Notes under the pieces: model-generated
Told to the model about the DNA's origin: nothing
What the model saw: the letters and a program-made list of their open reading frames with translations, nothing else
The model's database searches: none
Part shown: positions 1 through 10,457 of the stretch, piece after piece
Numbering within the stretch: position 1 is the first letter of the stretch
Layout of the letters: each line of letters opens with the position of its first letter
Assembly (NCBI GenBank): GCA_028752905.1
Contig: JAQNBH010000010.1
Span: 18,083,922-18,147,921 of the forward strand
Origin: Cladorhizidae sp. MBARI D1340-BT2
Lineage: Eukaryota > Porifera > Demospongiae > Poecilosclerida > Cladorhizidae
Direction of reading: 5' to 3'
DNA: 64,000 nt
Position numbers and translations under genes: made by a program

Positions 1-50
1 TTCGGTGATCGGACGAGAACCGGTGTTCTCAACGTGGTATGGTCGTAGGC
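1..50 (-). rRNA. 5S rRNA, partial (first 50 nt)
   Basis: These bases are the reverse complement of residues 1-50 of the canonical gene in this array. The rest lies beyond the window edge. No variants are seen. An S-class spacer lies upstream, on its right. Confidence 0.95.
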
Positions 51-1304
51 ATCCAGACACCACATTTCATCACTTATAAAATGCATTTTCTCTTCAAGCT
101 ATGTTTTCTCACCGCTGCGTTAAAACTCTTCTAGAAGAGACAGATTTCCGGCTTGTTCCAATTCAACAGCGGCTACTAATGTTTTGTGCACTCTATTTTT
201 TTCATCTTCTTTTCCCCAAGTTCTTATGTCATTCGCAAGGTCCTAGTATCAATTGAGAGTCAGCCAATTTCTCCTGGACCGTAGATCAGCTTTCGTTAGG
301 ACTACTAACTTGTACCTGGAAGTTCACTTCGCAGTGACGGTCAAAACGTGACGATCCTTACCCCTTCTAGACCAGACATATTTCTATTTGCATTGGAAAC
401 AAAAATGAGCAAAAAGTCCACGAAATATCAACCCTATAGTAACCATTCACACTAAGGATACTATCACTGATCAAAACCAGCCCTCGTTGTTTTTAGAGAC
501 ACAATCTTCAGGCATCCCCTGCAAACATGATGATGCTGTACCCAATTTTCACTATATAGAACTCCATCAGATGACACATCAGCTTGGTATTAGTCGAAGC
601 AGAGAGTACATTCAATACTTGAACTTGTGATATACATAACATCATAAGTTTGGCTTTGTCACAGATCTTAAATGACTGTGAAGCTCCAACTCTTCCTTTT
701 TCTTTTCCATTTCTAACAATTTTAAATCATTTTTTTTTTATAGCTATCAAAGCTGACCTCACTTTCAGATATCCTGTCCTTCAAAGTGGACTAGAAGTGG
801 AGTATGACACAAGCTGAAATCAACTCCAGTGGAGGCATTTGTTAACCAATCTTTTACCACGAATAAAAACTCGTTCAATTAAGAACACACAAGAGAAGGC
901 ATGTTCGAAAGTACAAGCTGCACTATTTCATTTCAGCCCAACTTTATTCCCTCCACGCGTAAAAGAACTAAACATCGATAGGCTTGTTCCAATCCACAGT
1001 GGTGCTCATTTTTCCCTTCATGTTTTCCTCCAAGTTCTATATATTATCACCAAGTGGTGGCAGAGGGTAGTCGAAGCAGCATGGGTCGATTTTTTTAATA
1101 CGATATATCCAATTTTTTCCTCCAAGTTCAATGGCAAACAAAATCTTGGCACATGCTGTTGTTTTTCCCTGATCAAATTGTTCAGCCAAGTGCAAATGCC
1201 AAATGTCTGACTGAATTCATGGTTCTACGCTTGCCGAGTAGAATTACTATTGCACAAAGTAAGAGGTGAAAAAGAAGAAGGAAAAAAAGAGAGAGGCCAG
1301 CAAA

Positions 1305-1424
1305 AAGCCTACAACACCTGCTGTTCCCAGGCGGTCACCCATCCAAGTACTGGGCAGGCCCAACGCTGCTTAACTTCGGTGATCGGACGAGAACCGGTGT
1401 TCTCAACGTGGTATGGTCGTAGGC
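1305..1424 (-). rRNA. 5S rRNA, complete, minus strand
   Basis: This is the structural RNA of the large ribosomal subunit, transcribed by RNA polymerase III. The 120-nt gene starts GCCTACGACC and ends GTAGGCTT, and its ends pair to form helix I. Known type 1 internal promoter elements fit: Box A at residues 50-64, intermediate element at 67-72 and Box C at 80-97, the last containing GGATGGGTGACCGCC. A run of five T follows the gene body as terminator, and a TATAAG lies 28 bp upstream. The sequence is identical to the common plus-strand form. It is the only complete gene in the inverted block, and its upstream spacer is C class. Confidence 0.97.
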
Positions 1425-1505
1425 ATCCAGACAGCACATTTCATCACTTATAAAATGCATTTTCTCTTCAAGCTATGTTTTCTTACCGCTGCGTTAAAAC
1501 TCTTC

Positions 1506-1588
1506 AATATGACATCTGTTTCATAATATGACACTATTCTTAACATCTGTTTCATAATGTGACAAGTCTTAACATCTGTTTCATAATA
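1506..1588 (-). repeat. C-class 83-bp spacer insert (three ~30-bp motifs)
   Basis: Three copies of TATGAAACAGATGT, read on the minus strand, sit upstream of the gene at 1305-1424. They split the CTCTTC/GAAGAG palindrome found intact in S units. Layout is the same as in the plus-strand C units. Confidence 0.85.
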
Positions 1589-2173
1589 TAGAAGAGACAG
1601 ATTTCCGGCTTGTTCCAATTCAACAGCGGTTACTAATGTTTTGTGCACTCTATTTTTTCATCTTCTTTCCCCCAAGTTCTTATGTCATTCGCAAGGTCCT
1701 AGTATCAATTGAGGGTCAGCCAATTTCTCCTGGACCGTAGATCAGCTTTCGTTAGGACTGCTAACTTCTACCTGGAAGTTCACTTCGCAGTGACGGTCAA
1801 AACGTGACGATCCTTACCCCTTCTAGACCAGATTGGAAACAAAAATGAGCAAAAAGTCCACGAAATATCAACCCTATAGTAACCATTCACACTAAGGATA
1901 CTATCACTGATCAAAACCAGCCCTCGTTGTTTTTAGAGACACAATCTTCAGGCATCCCCTGCAAACATGATGATGCTGTACCCAATTTTCACTATATAGA
2001 ACTCCATCAGATGACACATCAGCTTGGTATTAGTCGAAGCAGAGAGTACATTCAATACTTGAACTTGTGATATACATAACATCATAAGTTTGGCTTTGTT
2101 ACAGATCTTAAAAGACTGTGAAGCTCCAACTCTTCCTTTTTCTTTTCCATTTCTAACAATTTTAAATCATTTT

Positions 2174-2632
2174 AAGTCGAGCTGCAAACGATCTGATTGT
2201 CTCACCTCGATCCTGGACCATCCGGGAGAGGGCAACACGGGCCACCTTCGGGTTCTCTTCCTGGACGGCCAGGGCTTTGATCGCCTCGAGGAGGTCGGCC
2301 TCAGAGTGCATCTCGATTGGTACGGTGTCGACGATGTTGCGGGTGACATCGCGGCGGAGTTTCGGGTCGAGGCACTCGAGCAGTTGGATCGGGATGTCCG
2401 TGCCTACCAGACGAACGGCCAAGGAGTAGGCCCTCCATCTGGTTAAAAAGTAGTGCCATCCTTATGTGGTCCCCCCAGCCGCGATCTCTGGTCGGCGGAC
2501 TGGGGTCGGCTTGATTCTGGCAGTCTGGCTGTGGACCAGCATATGTCCATTGAGGAGGGCAGCTACCACTGCTGGGGCCAGTCCATCTGTGGTAGCGAAG
2601 TCACAGCCCGGGTAGGGACAGTTTACTGCCAT
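2174..2632 (-). pseudogene. gag: retrotransposon gag, truncated and interrupted
   Basis: Gag would form the nucleocapsid of the element. The ATG at 2632 directly follows the primer-binding site. Residues 5-34 form a C-X4-C-X19-H-X3-H pattern (CPYPGC ... HMLVH), like the N-terminal zinc finger of some invertebrate gypsy gags. Codon 57 (2462-2464) is TAA. The same frame then continues with gag-core sequence: LLECLD near residues 84-89, then VARVALSRM and ETIRSFAARL at the end. The product is cut at about residue 153 by the junction with 5S spacer, far short of the several hundred residues usual for the family. The core match is from memory of the family, not a search. It is certainly non-functional. 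Confidence 0.75.
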
Positions 2633-2647
2633 GTGGTGGGCTCCAAA
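2633..2647 (-). other. candidate tRNA primer-binding site
   Basis: The minus strand reads TTTGGAGCCCACCAC immediately before the gag ATG. A TGG start followed by a GCCC block resembles the tRNA 3'-end complement used by gypsy elements. The priming tRNA cannot be named from the sequence alone. Confidence 0.5.
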
Positions 2648-2922
2648 TAGAAAAAACCTCTATCCTCCAGCCAGCACTCTTGCTGGTGAGGTGTGGTAGT
2701 TATAAGATGCTATCAGTGAGTTCTGCATACATAGTCAAGCGCGTTGCGCCGTCACTTAACAAAGGATGTAACAAGATTAATAAAACAAGTTGCATGTAAG
2801 AGATGTATGCAGAACTGACTGTATGTGAATAGACATGCGCATGGTAAGGGATCGTCAAGGTAAAGGGTTCTACGTAGTGATATGCATACATATAGGTCTA
2901 TAGTTTAGTTAGTATTGTCTAT
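2648..2922 (-). repeat. candidate 5' LTR of the left element
   Basis: About 275 bp lies between the 5S remnant and the primer-binding site. Its ends read TAGA...TCTA on the minus strand, not the usual TG...CA, so the exact edges are uncertain. It contains a CCAGCA/TGCTGG hairpin (2671-2686) and a larger inverted repeat at 2714-2821. No second LTR is visible to confirm it. Confidence 0.45.
2714..2821. repeat. 108-bp segment bounded by 19-bp inverted repeats
   Basis: Arms at 2714-2732 and 2803-2821 are reverse complements with one mismatch (consensus CAGTCAGTTCTGCATACAT), enclosing 70 bp. TAT flanks both sides. The segment could be a tiny terminal-inverted-repeat insertion inside the LTR or a structural hairpin of the LTR itself. 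Confidence 0.55.
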
Positions 2923-2935
2923 GTGTTGTAGGCTT
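2923..2935 (+). pseudogene. 5S rRNA 3'-end remnant
   Basis: Only GTGTTGTAGGC and the first two T of the terminator remain, joined on the left to the retroelement. The normal post-gene spacer (T run, then TGCTGGCCTC) continues intact. It marks the left edge of the plus-strand array. Confidence 0.85.
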
Positions 2936-3182
2936 TTTGCTGGCCTCTCTCTTTTTTTCCTTCTTCTTTTTCACCTCTTACTTTGTGCAATAGTAATTCT
3001 ACTCGGTAAGCGTAGAACCATGAATTCAGTCAGACATTTGGCATTTGCACTTGGCTGAACAGTTTGATCAGGGAAAAACAACAGCATGTGCCAAGATTTT
3101 GTTTGCCATTGAACTTGGAGGGAAAAATTGGATATATCGTATTTAAAAAATCGACCCATGCTGCTTCGACTACCTTCTGCGG

Positions 3183-3359
3183 GAGCTAATAAAAGGAAAG
3201 TAATCAAAACTAATCAATCCTTAAAAAGGCCGTTATACCCTTAAACTAATAAACTCAGACTGAGCTAATAAAAGGAAAGTAATCAAAACTAATCAATCCT
3301 TAAAAAGGCCGTTATACCCTTAAACTAATAAACTCAGACTGAGCTAATAAAAGGAAAGT
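3183..3359 (+). repeat. 79-bp subrepeat array, two copies plus partial (L unit)
   Basis: Copies start at 3183 and 3262, with a 19-bp partial at 3341. Each begins GAGCTAATAAAAGGAAAGTA. All other L units have three full copies, so this unit has gained or lost one; the shorter 1534-bp spacing to the next gene agrees. Confidence 0.95.
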
Positions 3360-4349
3360 ATAGAACTTGGAGGAAAACATGAAGGGAAAAATGAGCACCA
3401 CTGTGGATTGGAACAAGCCTATCGATGTTTAGTTCTTTTACGCGTGGAGGGAATAAAGTTGGGCTGAAATGAAATAGTGCAGCTTGTACTTTCGAACATG
3501 CCTTCTCTTGTGTGTTCTTAATTGAACGAGTTTTTATTCGTGGTAAAAGATTGGTTAACAAATGCCTCCACTGGAGTTGATTTCAGCCTTGTGTCATACT
3601 CCACTTCTAGTCCACTTTGAAGGACAGGATATCTGAAAGTGAGGTCAGCTTTGATAGCTATAAAAAAAAATGATTTAAAATTGTTAGAAATGGAAAAGAA
3701 AAAGGAAGAGTTGGAGCTTCACAGTCTTTTAAGATCTGTGACAAAGCCAAACTTATGATGTTATGTATATCACAATTTCAAGTATTGAATGTACTCTCTG
3801 CTTCGACTAATACCAAGCTGATGTGTCATCTGATGGAGTTCTATATAGTGAAAATTGGGTACAGCATCATCATGTTTGCAGGGGGTGCCTGAAGATTGTG
3901 TCTCTAAAAACAACGAGGGCTGGTTTTGATCAGTGATAGTATCCTTAGTGTGAATGGTTACTATAGGGTTTATATTTCGTGGACTTTTTGCTCATTTTTG
4001 TTTCCAATGCAAATAGAAATATGTCTGGTCTAGAAGGGGTAAGGATCGTCACGTTTTGACCGTCACTGCGAAGTGAACTTCCAGGTACAAGTTAGTAGTC
4101 CTAACGAAAGCTGATCTACGGTCCAGGAGAAATTGGCTGACTCTCAATTGATACTAGGACCTTGCGAATGACATAAGAACTTGGGGAAAAGAAGATGAAA
4201 AAAATAGAGTGCACAAAACATTAGTAACCGCTGTTGAATTGGAACAAGCCGGAAATCTGTCTCTTCTAGAAGAGTTTTAACGCAGCGGTGAGAAAACATA
4301 GCTTGAAGAGAAAATGCATTTTATAAGTGATGAAATGTGGTGTCTGGAT

Positions 4350-4469
4350 GCCTATGACCATACCACGTTGAGAACACCGGTTCTCGTCCGATCACCGAAG
4401 TTAAGCAGCGTTGGGCCTGCCCAGTACTTGGATGGGTGACCGCCTGGGAACAGCAGGTGTTGTAGGCTT
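4350..4469 (+). rRNA. 5S rRNA (C6T variant)
   Basis: First complete plus-strand copy. It differs from the common form by C to T at residue 6, which turns the helix I pair C6-G113 into a U-G wobble and should be tolerated. Box A, the intermediate element, Box C, the TATAAG upstream and the T5 terminator are intact. An L spacer lies upstream and an S spacer (1384 bp to the next gene) downstream. Confidence 0.95.
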
Positions 4470-5099
4470 TTTGCTGGCCTCTCTCTTTTTTTTCTTCTTC
4501 TTTTTCACCTCTTACTTTGTGCAATAGTAATTCTACTCGGCAAGCGTAGAACCATGAATTCAGTCAGACATTTGGCATTTGCACTTGGCTGAACAATTTG
4601 ATCAGGGAAAAACAACAGCATGTGCCAAGATTTTGTTTGCCATTGAACTTGGAGGAAAAAATTGGATATATCGTATTTAAAAAATCGACCCATGCTGCTT
4701 CGACTACCCATTGCCACCACTTGGTGATAATATATAGAACTTGGAGGAAAACATGAAGGGAAAAATGAGCACCACTGTGGATTGGAACAAGCCTATCGAT
4801 GTTTAGTTCTTTTACGCGTGGAGGGAATAAAGTTGGGCTGAAATGAAATAGTGCAGCTTGTACTTTCGAACATGCCTTCTCTTGTGTGTTCTTAATTGAA
4901 CGAGTTTTTATTCGTGGTAAAAGATTGGTTAACAAATGCCTCCACTGGAGTTGATTTCAGCCTTGTGTCATACTCCACTTCTAGTCCACTTTGAAGGACA
5001 GGATATCTGAAAGTGAGGTCAGCTTTGATAGCTATAAAAAAAAATGATTTAAAATTGTTAGAAATGGAAAAGAAAAAGGAAGAGTTGGAGCTTCACAGT

Positions 5100-5119
5100 C
5101 ATTTAAGATCATTTAAGAT
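5100..5119 (+). repeat. 10-bp tandem duplication in S spacer
   Basis: CATTTAAGAT occurs twice in tandem where other units have one copy. The same duplication appears at 8096-8115, which marks the two dimers as recent copies. Confidence 0.85.
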
Positions 5120-5733
5120 CTGTGACAAAGCCAAACTTATGATGTTATGTATATCACAAGTTCAAGTATTGAATGTACTCTCTGCTTCGACTAATACCAA
5201 GCTGATGTGTCATCTGATGGAGTTCTATATAGTGAAAATTGGGTACAGCATCATCATGTTTGCAGGGGATGCCTGAAGATTGTGTCTCTAAAAACAACGA
5301 GGGCTGGTTTTGATCAGTGATAGTATCCTTAGTGTGAATGGTTACTATAGGGTTGATATTTCGTGGACTTCTTGCTCATTTTTGTTTCCAATGCAAATAG
5401 AAATATGTCTGGTCTAGAAGGGGTAAGGATCGTCACGTTTTGACCGTCACTGCGAAGTGAACTTCCAGGTACAAGTTAGTAGTCCTAACGAAAGCTGATC
5501 TACGGTCCAGGAGAAATTGGCTGACTCTCAATTGATACTAGGACCTTGCGAATGACATAAGAACTTGGGGAAAAGAAGATGAAAAAAATAGAGTGCACAA
5601 AACATTAGTAGCCGCTGTTGAATTGGAACAAGCCGGAAATCTGTCTCTTCTAGAAGAGTTTTAACGCAGCGGTGAGAAAACATAGCTTGAAGAGAAAATG
5701 CATTTTATAAGTGATGAAATGTGGTGTCTGGAT

Positions 5734-5853
5734 GCCTGCGACCATACCACGTTGAGAACACCGGTTCTCGTCCGATCACCGAAGTTAAGCAGCGTTGGGC
5801 CTGCCCAGTACTTGGATGGGTGACCGCCTGGGAACAGCAGGTGTTGTAGGCTT
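5734..5853 (+). rRNA. 5S rRNA (A5G variant)
   Basis: A to G at residue 5 changes helix I pair A5-U114 to a G-U wobble, so folding should be kept. The rest is identical to the common form. An S spacer lies upstream and an L spacer (1608 bp) downstream. The gene at 8730 carries the same change. Confidence 0.95.
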
Positions 5854-6092
5854 TTTGCTGGCCTCTCTCTTTTTTTTTCTTCTCCTCTTACTTTGTGCAA
5901 TAGTAATTCTACTCGGCAAGCGTAGAACCATGAATTCAGTCAGACATTTGGCATTTGCACTTGGCTGAACAGTTTGATCAGGGAAAAACAACAGCATGTG
6001 CCAAGATTTTGTTTGCCATTGAACTTGGAGGAAAAAATTGGATATATCCTATTTAAAAAATCGACCCATGCTGCTTCGACTACCTTCTGCGG

Positions 6093-6348
6093 GAGCTAAT
6101 AAAAGGAAAGTAATCAAAACTAATCAATCCTTAAAAAGGCCGTTATACCCTTAAACTAATAAACTCAGACTGAGCTAATAAAAGGAAAGTAATCAAAACT
6201 AATCAATCCTTAAAAAGGCCGTTATACCCTTAAACTAATAAACTCAGACTGAGCTAATAAAAGGAAAGTAATCAAAACTAATCAATCCTTAAAAAGGCCG
6301 TTATACCCTTAAACTAATAAACTCAGACTGAGCTAATAAAAGGAAAGT
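6093..6348 (+). repeat. 79-bp subrepeat array, three copies plus partial
   Basis: Copies start at 6093, 6172 and 6251, with a partial at 6330. The array occupies the place of about 20 bp (CACCACTTGGTGATAATATA) present in S and C units. Confidence 0.95.
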
Positions 6349-7341
6349 ATAGAACTTGGAGGAAAACATGAAGGGAAAAATGAGCACCACTGTGGATTGG
6401 AACAAGCCTATCGATGTTTAGTTCTTTTATGCGTGGAGGGAATAAAGTTGGGCTGAAATGAAATAGTGCAGCTTGTACTTTCGAACATGCCTTCTCTTGT
6501 CTGTTCTTAATTGAACGAGTTTTTATTCGTGGTAAAAGATTGGTTAACAAATGCCTCCACTGGAGTTGATTTCAACCTTGTGTCATACTCCACTTCTAGT
6601 CCACTTTGAAGGACAGGATATCTGAAAGTGAGGTCAGCTTTGATAGCTATAAAAAAAAAATGATTTAAAATTGTTAGAAATGGAAAAGAAAAAGGAAGAG
6701 TTGGAGCTTCACAGAGTCTTTTAAGATCTGTGACAAAGCCAAACTTATGATGTTATGTATATCACAAGTTCAAATATTGAATGTAATCTCTGCTTCGACT
6801 AATACCAAGCTGATGTGTCATCTGATGGAGTTCTATATAGTGAAAATTGGGTACAGCATCATCATGTTTGCAGGGGATGCCTGAAGATTGTGTCTCTAAA
6901 AACAACGAGGGCTGGTTTTGATCAGTGATAGTATCCTTAGTGTGAATGGTTACTATAGGGTTGATATTTCGTGGACTTTTTGCTCATTTTTGTTTCCAAT
7001 GCAAATAGAAATATGTCTGGTCTAGAAGGGGTAAGGATCGTCACGTTTTGACCGTCACTGCGAAGTGAACTTCCAGGTACAAGTTAGTAGTCCTAACGAA
7101 AGCTGATCTACGGTCCAGGAGAAATTGGCTGACTCTCAATTGATACTAGGACCTTGCGAATGACATAAGAACTTGGGGAAAAGAAGATGAAAAAAATAGA
7201 GTGCACAAAACATTAGTAACCGCTGTTGAATTGGAACAAGCCGGAAATCTGTCTCTTCTAGAAGAGTTTTAACGCAGCGGTGAGAAAACATAGCTTGAAG
7301 AGAAAATGCATTTTATAAGTGATGAAATGTGGTGTCTGGAT

Positions 7342-7461
7342 GCCTACGACCATACCACGTTGAGAACACCGGTTCTCGTCCGATCACCGAAGTTAAGCAG
7401 CGTTGGGCCTGCCCAGTACTTGGATGGGTGACCGCCTGGGAACAGCAGGTGTTGTAGGCTT
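7342..7461 (+). rRNA. 5S rRNA
   Basis: Common form, with no differences seen. An L spacer lies upstream. The downstream S spacer (1388 bp) has ACTATATATGTG where most units have ACTTTGTG or ACTATGTG. Confidence 0.97.
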
Positions 7462-8729
7462 TTTGCTGGCCTCTCTCTTTTTTTTCTTCTTCTTTTTAAC
7501 CTCTTACTATATATGTGCAATAGTAATTCTACTCGGCAAGCGTAGAACCATTAATTCAGTCAGACATTTGGCATTTGCACTTGGCTGAACAGTTTGATCA
7601 GGGAAAAACAACAGCATGTGCCAAGATTTTGTTTGCCATTGAACTTGGAGGAAAAAATTGGATATATCGTATTTTAAAAATCGACCCATGCTGCTTCGAC
7701 TACCCTCTGCCACCACTTGGTGATAATATATAGAACTTGGAGGAAAACATGAAGGGAAAAATGAGCACCACTGTGGATTGGAACAAGCCTATCGATGTTT
7801 AGTTCTTTTACGCGTGGAGGGAATAAAGTTGGGCTGAAATGAAATAGTGCAGCTTGTACTTTCGAACATGCCTTCTCTTGTGTGTTCTTAATTGAACGAG
7901 TTTTTATTCGTGGTAAAAGATTGGTTAACAAATGCCTCCACTGGAGTTGATTTCAGCCTTGTGTCATACTCCACTTCTAGTCCACTTTGAAGGACAGGAT
8001 ATCTGAAAGTGAGGTCAGCTTTGATAGCTATAAAAAAAAATGATTTAAAATTGTTAGAAATGGAAAAGAAAAAGGAAGAGTTGGAGCTTCACAGTCATTT
8101 AAGATCATTTAAGATCTGTGACAAAGCCAAACTTATGATGTTATGTATATCACAAGTTCAAGTATTGAATGTACTCTCTGCTTCGACTAATACCAAGCTG
8201 ATGTGTCATCTGATGGAGTTCTATATAGTGAAAATTGGGTACAGCATCATCATGTTTGCAGGGGATGCCTGAAGATTGTGTCTCTAAAAACAACGAGGGC
8301 TGGTTTTGATCAGTGATAGTATCCTTAGTGTGAATGGTTACTATAGGGTTGATATTTCGTGGACTTCTTGCTCATTTTTGTTTCCAATGCAAATAGAAAT
8401 ATGTCTGGTCTAGAAGGGGTAAGGATCGTCACGTTTTGACCGTCACTGCGAAGTGAACTTCCAGGTACAAGTTAGTAGTCCTAACGAAAGCTGATCTACG
8501 GTCCAGGAGAAATTGGCTGACTCTCAATTGATACTAGGACCTTGCGAATGACATAAGAACTTGGGGAAAAGAAGATGAAAAAAATAGAGTGCACAAAACA
8601 TTAGTAGCCGCTGTTGAATTGGAACAAGCCGGAAATCTGTCTCTTCTAGAAGAGTTTTAACGCAGCGGTGAGAAAACATAGCTTGAAGAGAAAATGCATT
8701 TTATAAGTGATGAAATGTGGTGTCTGGAT

Positions 8730-8849
8730 GCCTGCGACCATACCACGTTGAGAACACCGGTTCTCGTCCGATCACCGAAGTTAAGCAGCGTTGGGCCTGC
8801 CCAGTACTTGGATGGGTGACCGCCTGGGAACAGCAGGTGTTGTAGGCTT
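8730..8849 (+). rRNA. 5S rRNA (A5G variant)
   Basis: Carries the same helix I A5G change as the gene at 5734, consistent with both being copies of one dimer. S spacer upstream, L spacer (1608 bp) downstream. Confidence 0.95.
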
Positions 8850-9088
8850 TTTGCTGGCCTCTCTCTTTTTTTTTCTTCTCCTCTTACTTTGTGCAATAGT
8901 AATTCTACTCGGCAAGCGTAGAACCATGAATTCAGTCAGACATTTGGCATTTGCACTTGGCTGAACAGTTTGATCAGGGAAAAACAACAGCATGTGCCAA
9001 GATTTTGTTTGCCATTGAACTTGGAGGAAAAAATTGGATATATCGTATTTAAAAAATCGACCCATGCTGCTTCGACTACCTTCTGCGG

Positions 9089-9344
9089 GAGCTAATAAAA
9101 GGAAAGTAATCAAAACTAATCAATCCTTAAAAAGGCCGTTATACCCTTAAACTAATAAACTCAGACTGAGCTAATAAAAGGAAAGTAATCAAAACTAATC
9201 AATCCTTAAAAAGGCCGTTATACCCTTAAACTAATAAACTCAGACTGAGCTAATAAAAGGAAAGTAATCAAAACTAATCAATCCTTAAAAAGGCCGTTAT
9301 ACCCTTAAACTAATAAACTCAGACTGAGCTAATAAAAGGAAAGT
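9089..9344 (+). repeat. 79-bp subrepeat array, three copies plus partial
   Basis: Copies start at 9089, 9168 and 9247, with a partial at 9326. It corresponds to the array at 6093 at an offset of 2996 bp. Confidence 0.95.
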
Positions 9345-10337
9345 ATAGAACTTGGAGGAAAACATGAAGGGAAAAATGAGCACCACTGTGGATTGGAACA
9401 AGCCTATCGATGTTTAGTTCTTTTATGCGTGGAGGGAATAAAGTTGGGCTGAAATGAAATAGTGCAGCTTGTACTTTCGAACATGCCTTCTCTTGTCTGT
9501 TCTTAATTGAACGAGTTTTTATTCGTGGTAAAAGATTGGTTAACAAATGCCTCCACTGGAGTTGATTTCAACCTTGTGTCATACTCCACTTCTAGTCCAC
9601 TTTGAAGGACAGGATATCTGAAAGTGAGGTCAGCTTTGATAGCTATAAAAAAAAAATGATTTAAAATTGTTAGAAATGGAAAAGAAAAAGGAAGAGTTGG
9701 AGCTTCACAGAGTCTTTTAAGATCTGTGACAAAGCCAAACTTATGATGTTATGTATATCACAAGTTCAAATATTGAATGTAATCTCTGCTTCGACTAATA
9801 CCAAGCTGATGTGTCATCTGATGGAGTTCTATATAGTGAAAATTGGGTACAGCATCATCATGTTTGCAGGGGATGCCTGAAGATTGTGTCTCTAAAAACA
9901 ACGAGGGCTGGTTTTGATCAGTGATAGTATCCTTAGTGTGAATGGTTACTATAGGGTTGATATTTCGTGGACTTTTTGCTCATTTTTGTTTCCAATGCAA
10001 ATAGAAATATGTCTGGTCTAGAAGGGGTAAGGATCGTCACGTTTTGACCGTCACTGCGAAGTGAACTTCCAGGTACAAGTTAGTAGTCCTAACGAAAGCT
10101 GATCTACGGTCCAGGAGAAATTGGCTGACTCTCAATTGATACTAGGACCTTGCGAATGACATAAGAACTTGGGGAAAAGAAGATGAAAAAAATAGAGTGC
10201 ACAAAACATTAGTAACCGCTGTTGAATTGGAACAAGCCGGAAATCTGTCTCTTCTAGAAGAGTTTTAACGCAGCGGTGAGAAAACATAGCTTGAAGAGAA
10301 AATGCATTTTATAAGTGATGAAATGTGGTGTCTGGAT

Positions 10338-10457
10338 GCCTACGACCATACCACGTTGAGAACACCGGTTCTCGTCCGATCACCGAAGTTAAGCAGCGTT
10401 GGGCCTGCCCAGTACTTGGATGGGTGACCGCCTGGGAACAGCAGGTGTTGTAGGCTT
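10338..10457 (+). rRNA. 5S rRNA
   Basis: Common form. L spacer upstream, C spacer (1444 bp) downstream. It marks the start of the first C-S-L trimer. Confidence 0.97.

Larger units (their letters stand above)
1..2173 (-). repeat. 5S rDNA tandem array, minus-strand block
   Basis: The block holds one 5'-partial 5S gene, one complete 5S gene and their spacers, all reading leftwards, opposite to the rest of the array. The gene-end to gene-end period is 1374 bp (50 to 1424). The spacer after 1424 carries the C-class insert. The spacer upstream of the gene at 1-50 is S class, with the octamer (reverse complement) at 386-393. The block ends in the A/T run of a spacer at 2173, where the retroelement fragment begins. 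Confidence 0.95.
2174..2922 (-). mobile_element. LTR retrotransposon fragment (Ty3/gypsy-like), 5' end only
   Basis: This 749-bp non-5S segment lies between the two oppositely oriented arrays. On the minus strand it reads candidate LTR (2922 to about 2648), primer-binding-site-like sequence, then gag cut off after about 153 codons. The downstream gag, pol and 3' LTR are missing. On the right it abuts the final 11 nt of a 5S gene, and on the left it abuts the A/T run of an inverted spacer. It is GC-richer than the 5S spacer around it. It differs from the element at the right end of the window, because the two LTR sequences do not resemble each other. Confidence 0.8.
4350..10337 (+). repeat. 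duplicated 2996-bp dimer (S+L units)
   Basis: The two halves (4350-7341 and 7342-10337) each contain an S unit with a 10-bp CATTTAAGAT duplication followed by an L unit, and both middle genes share the A5G change. Matching landmarks recur at an offset of 2996 bp. Differences are few, for example 6049 versus 9046, and CCATTGCC versus CCTCTGCC before the ACCACTTGG block. Confidence 0.85.

Noticed and set aside
2090..2446. Plus-strand 118-codon frame across the array/retroelement junction
   Set aside because: It is antisense to the gag frame and chimeric across the junction.
6093..6348. Possible CRISPR array
   Set aside because: The 79-bp copies are contiguous with no unique spacers, and the context is a eukaryotic 5S array.
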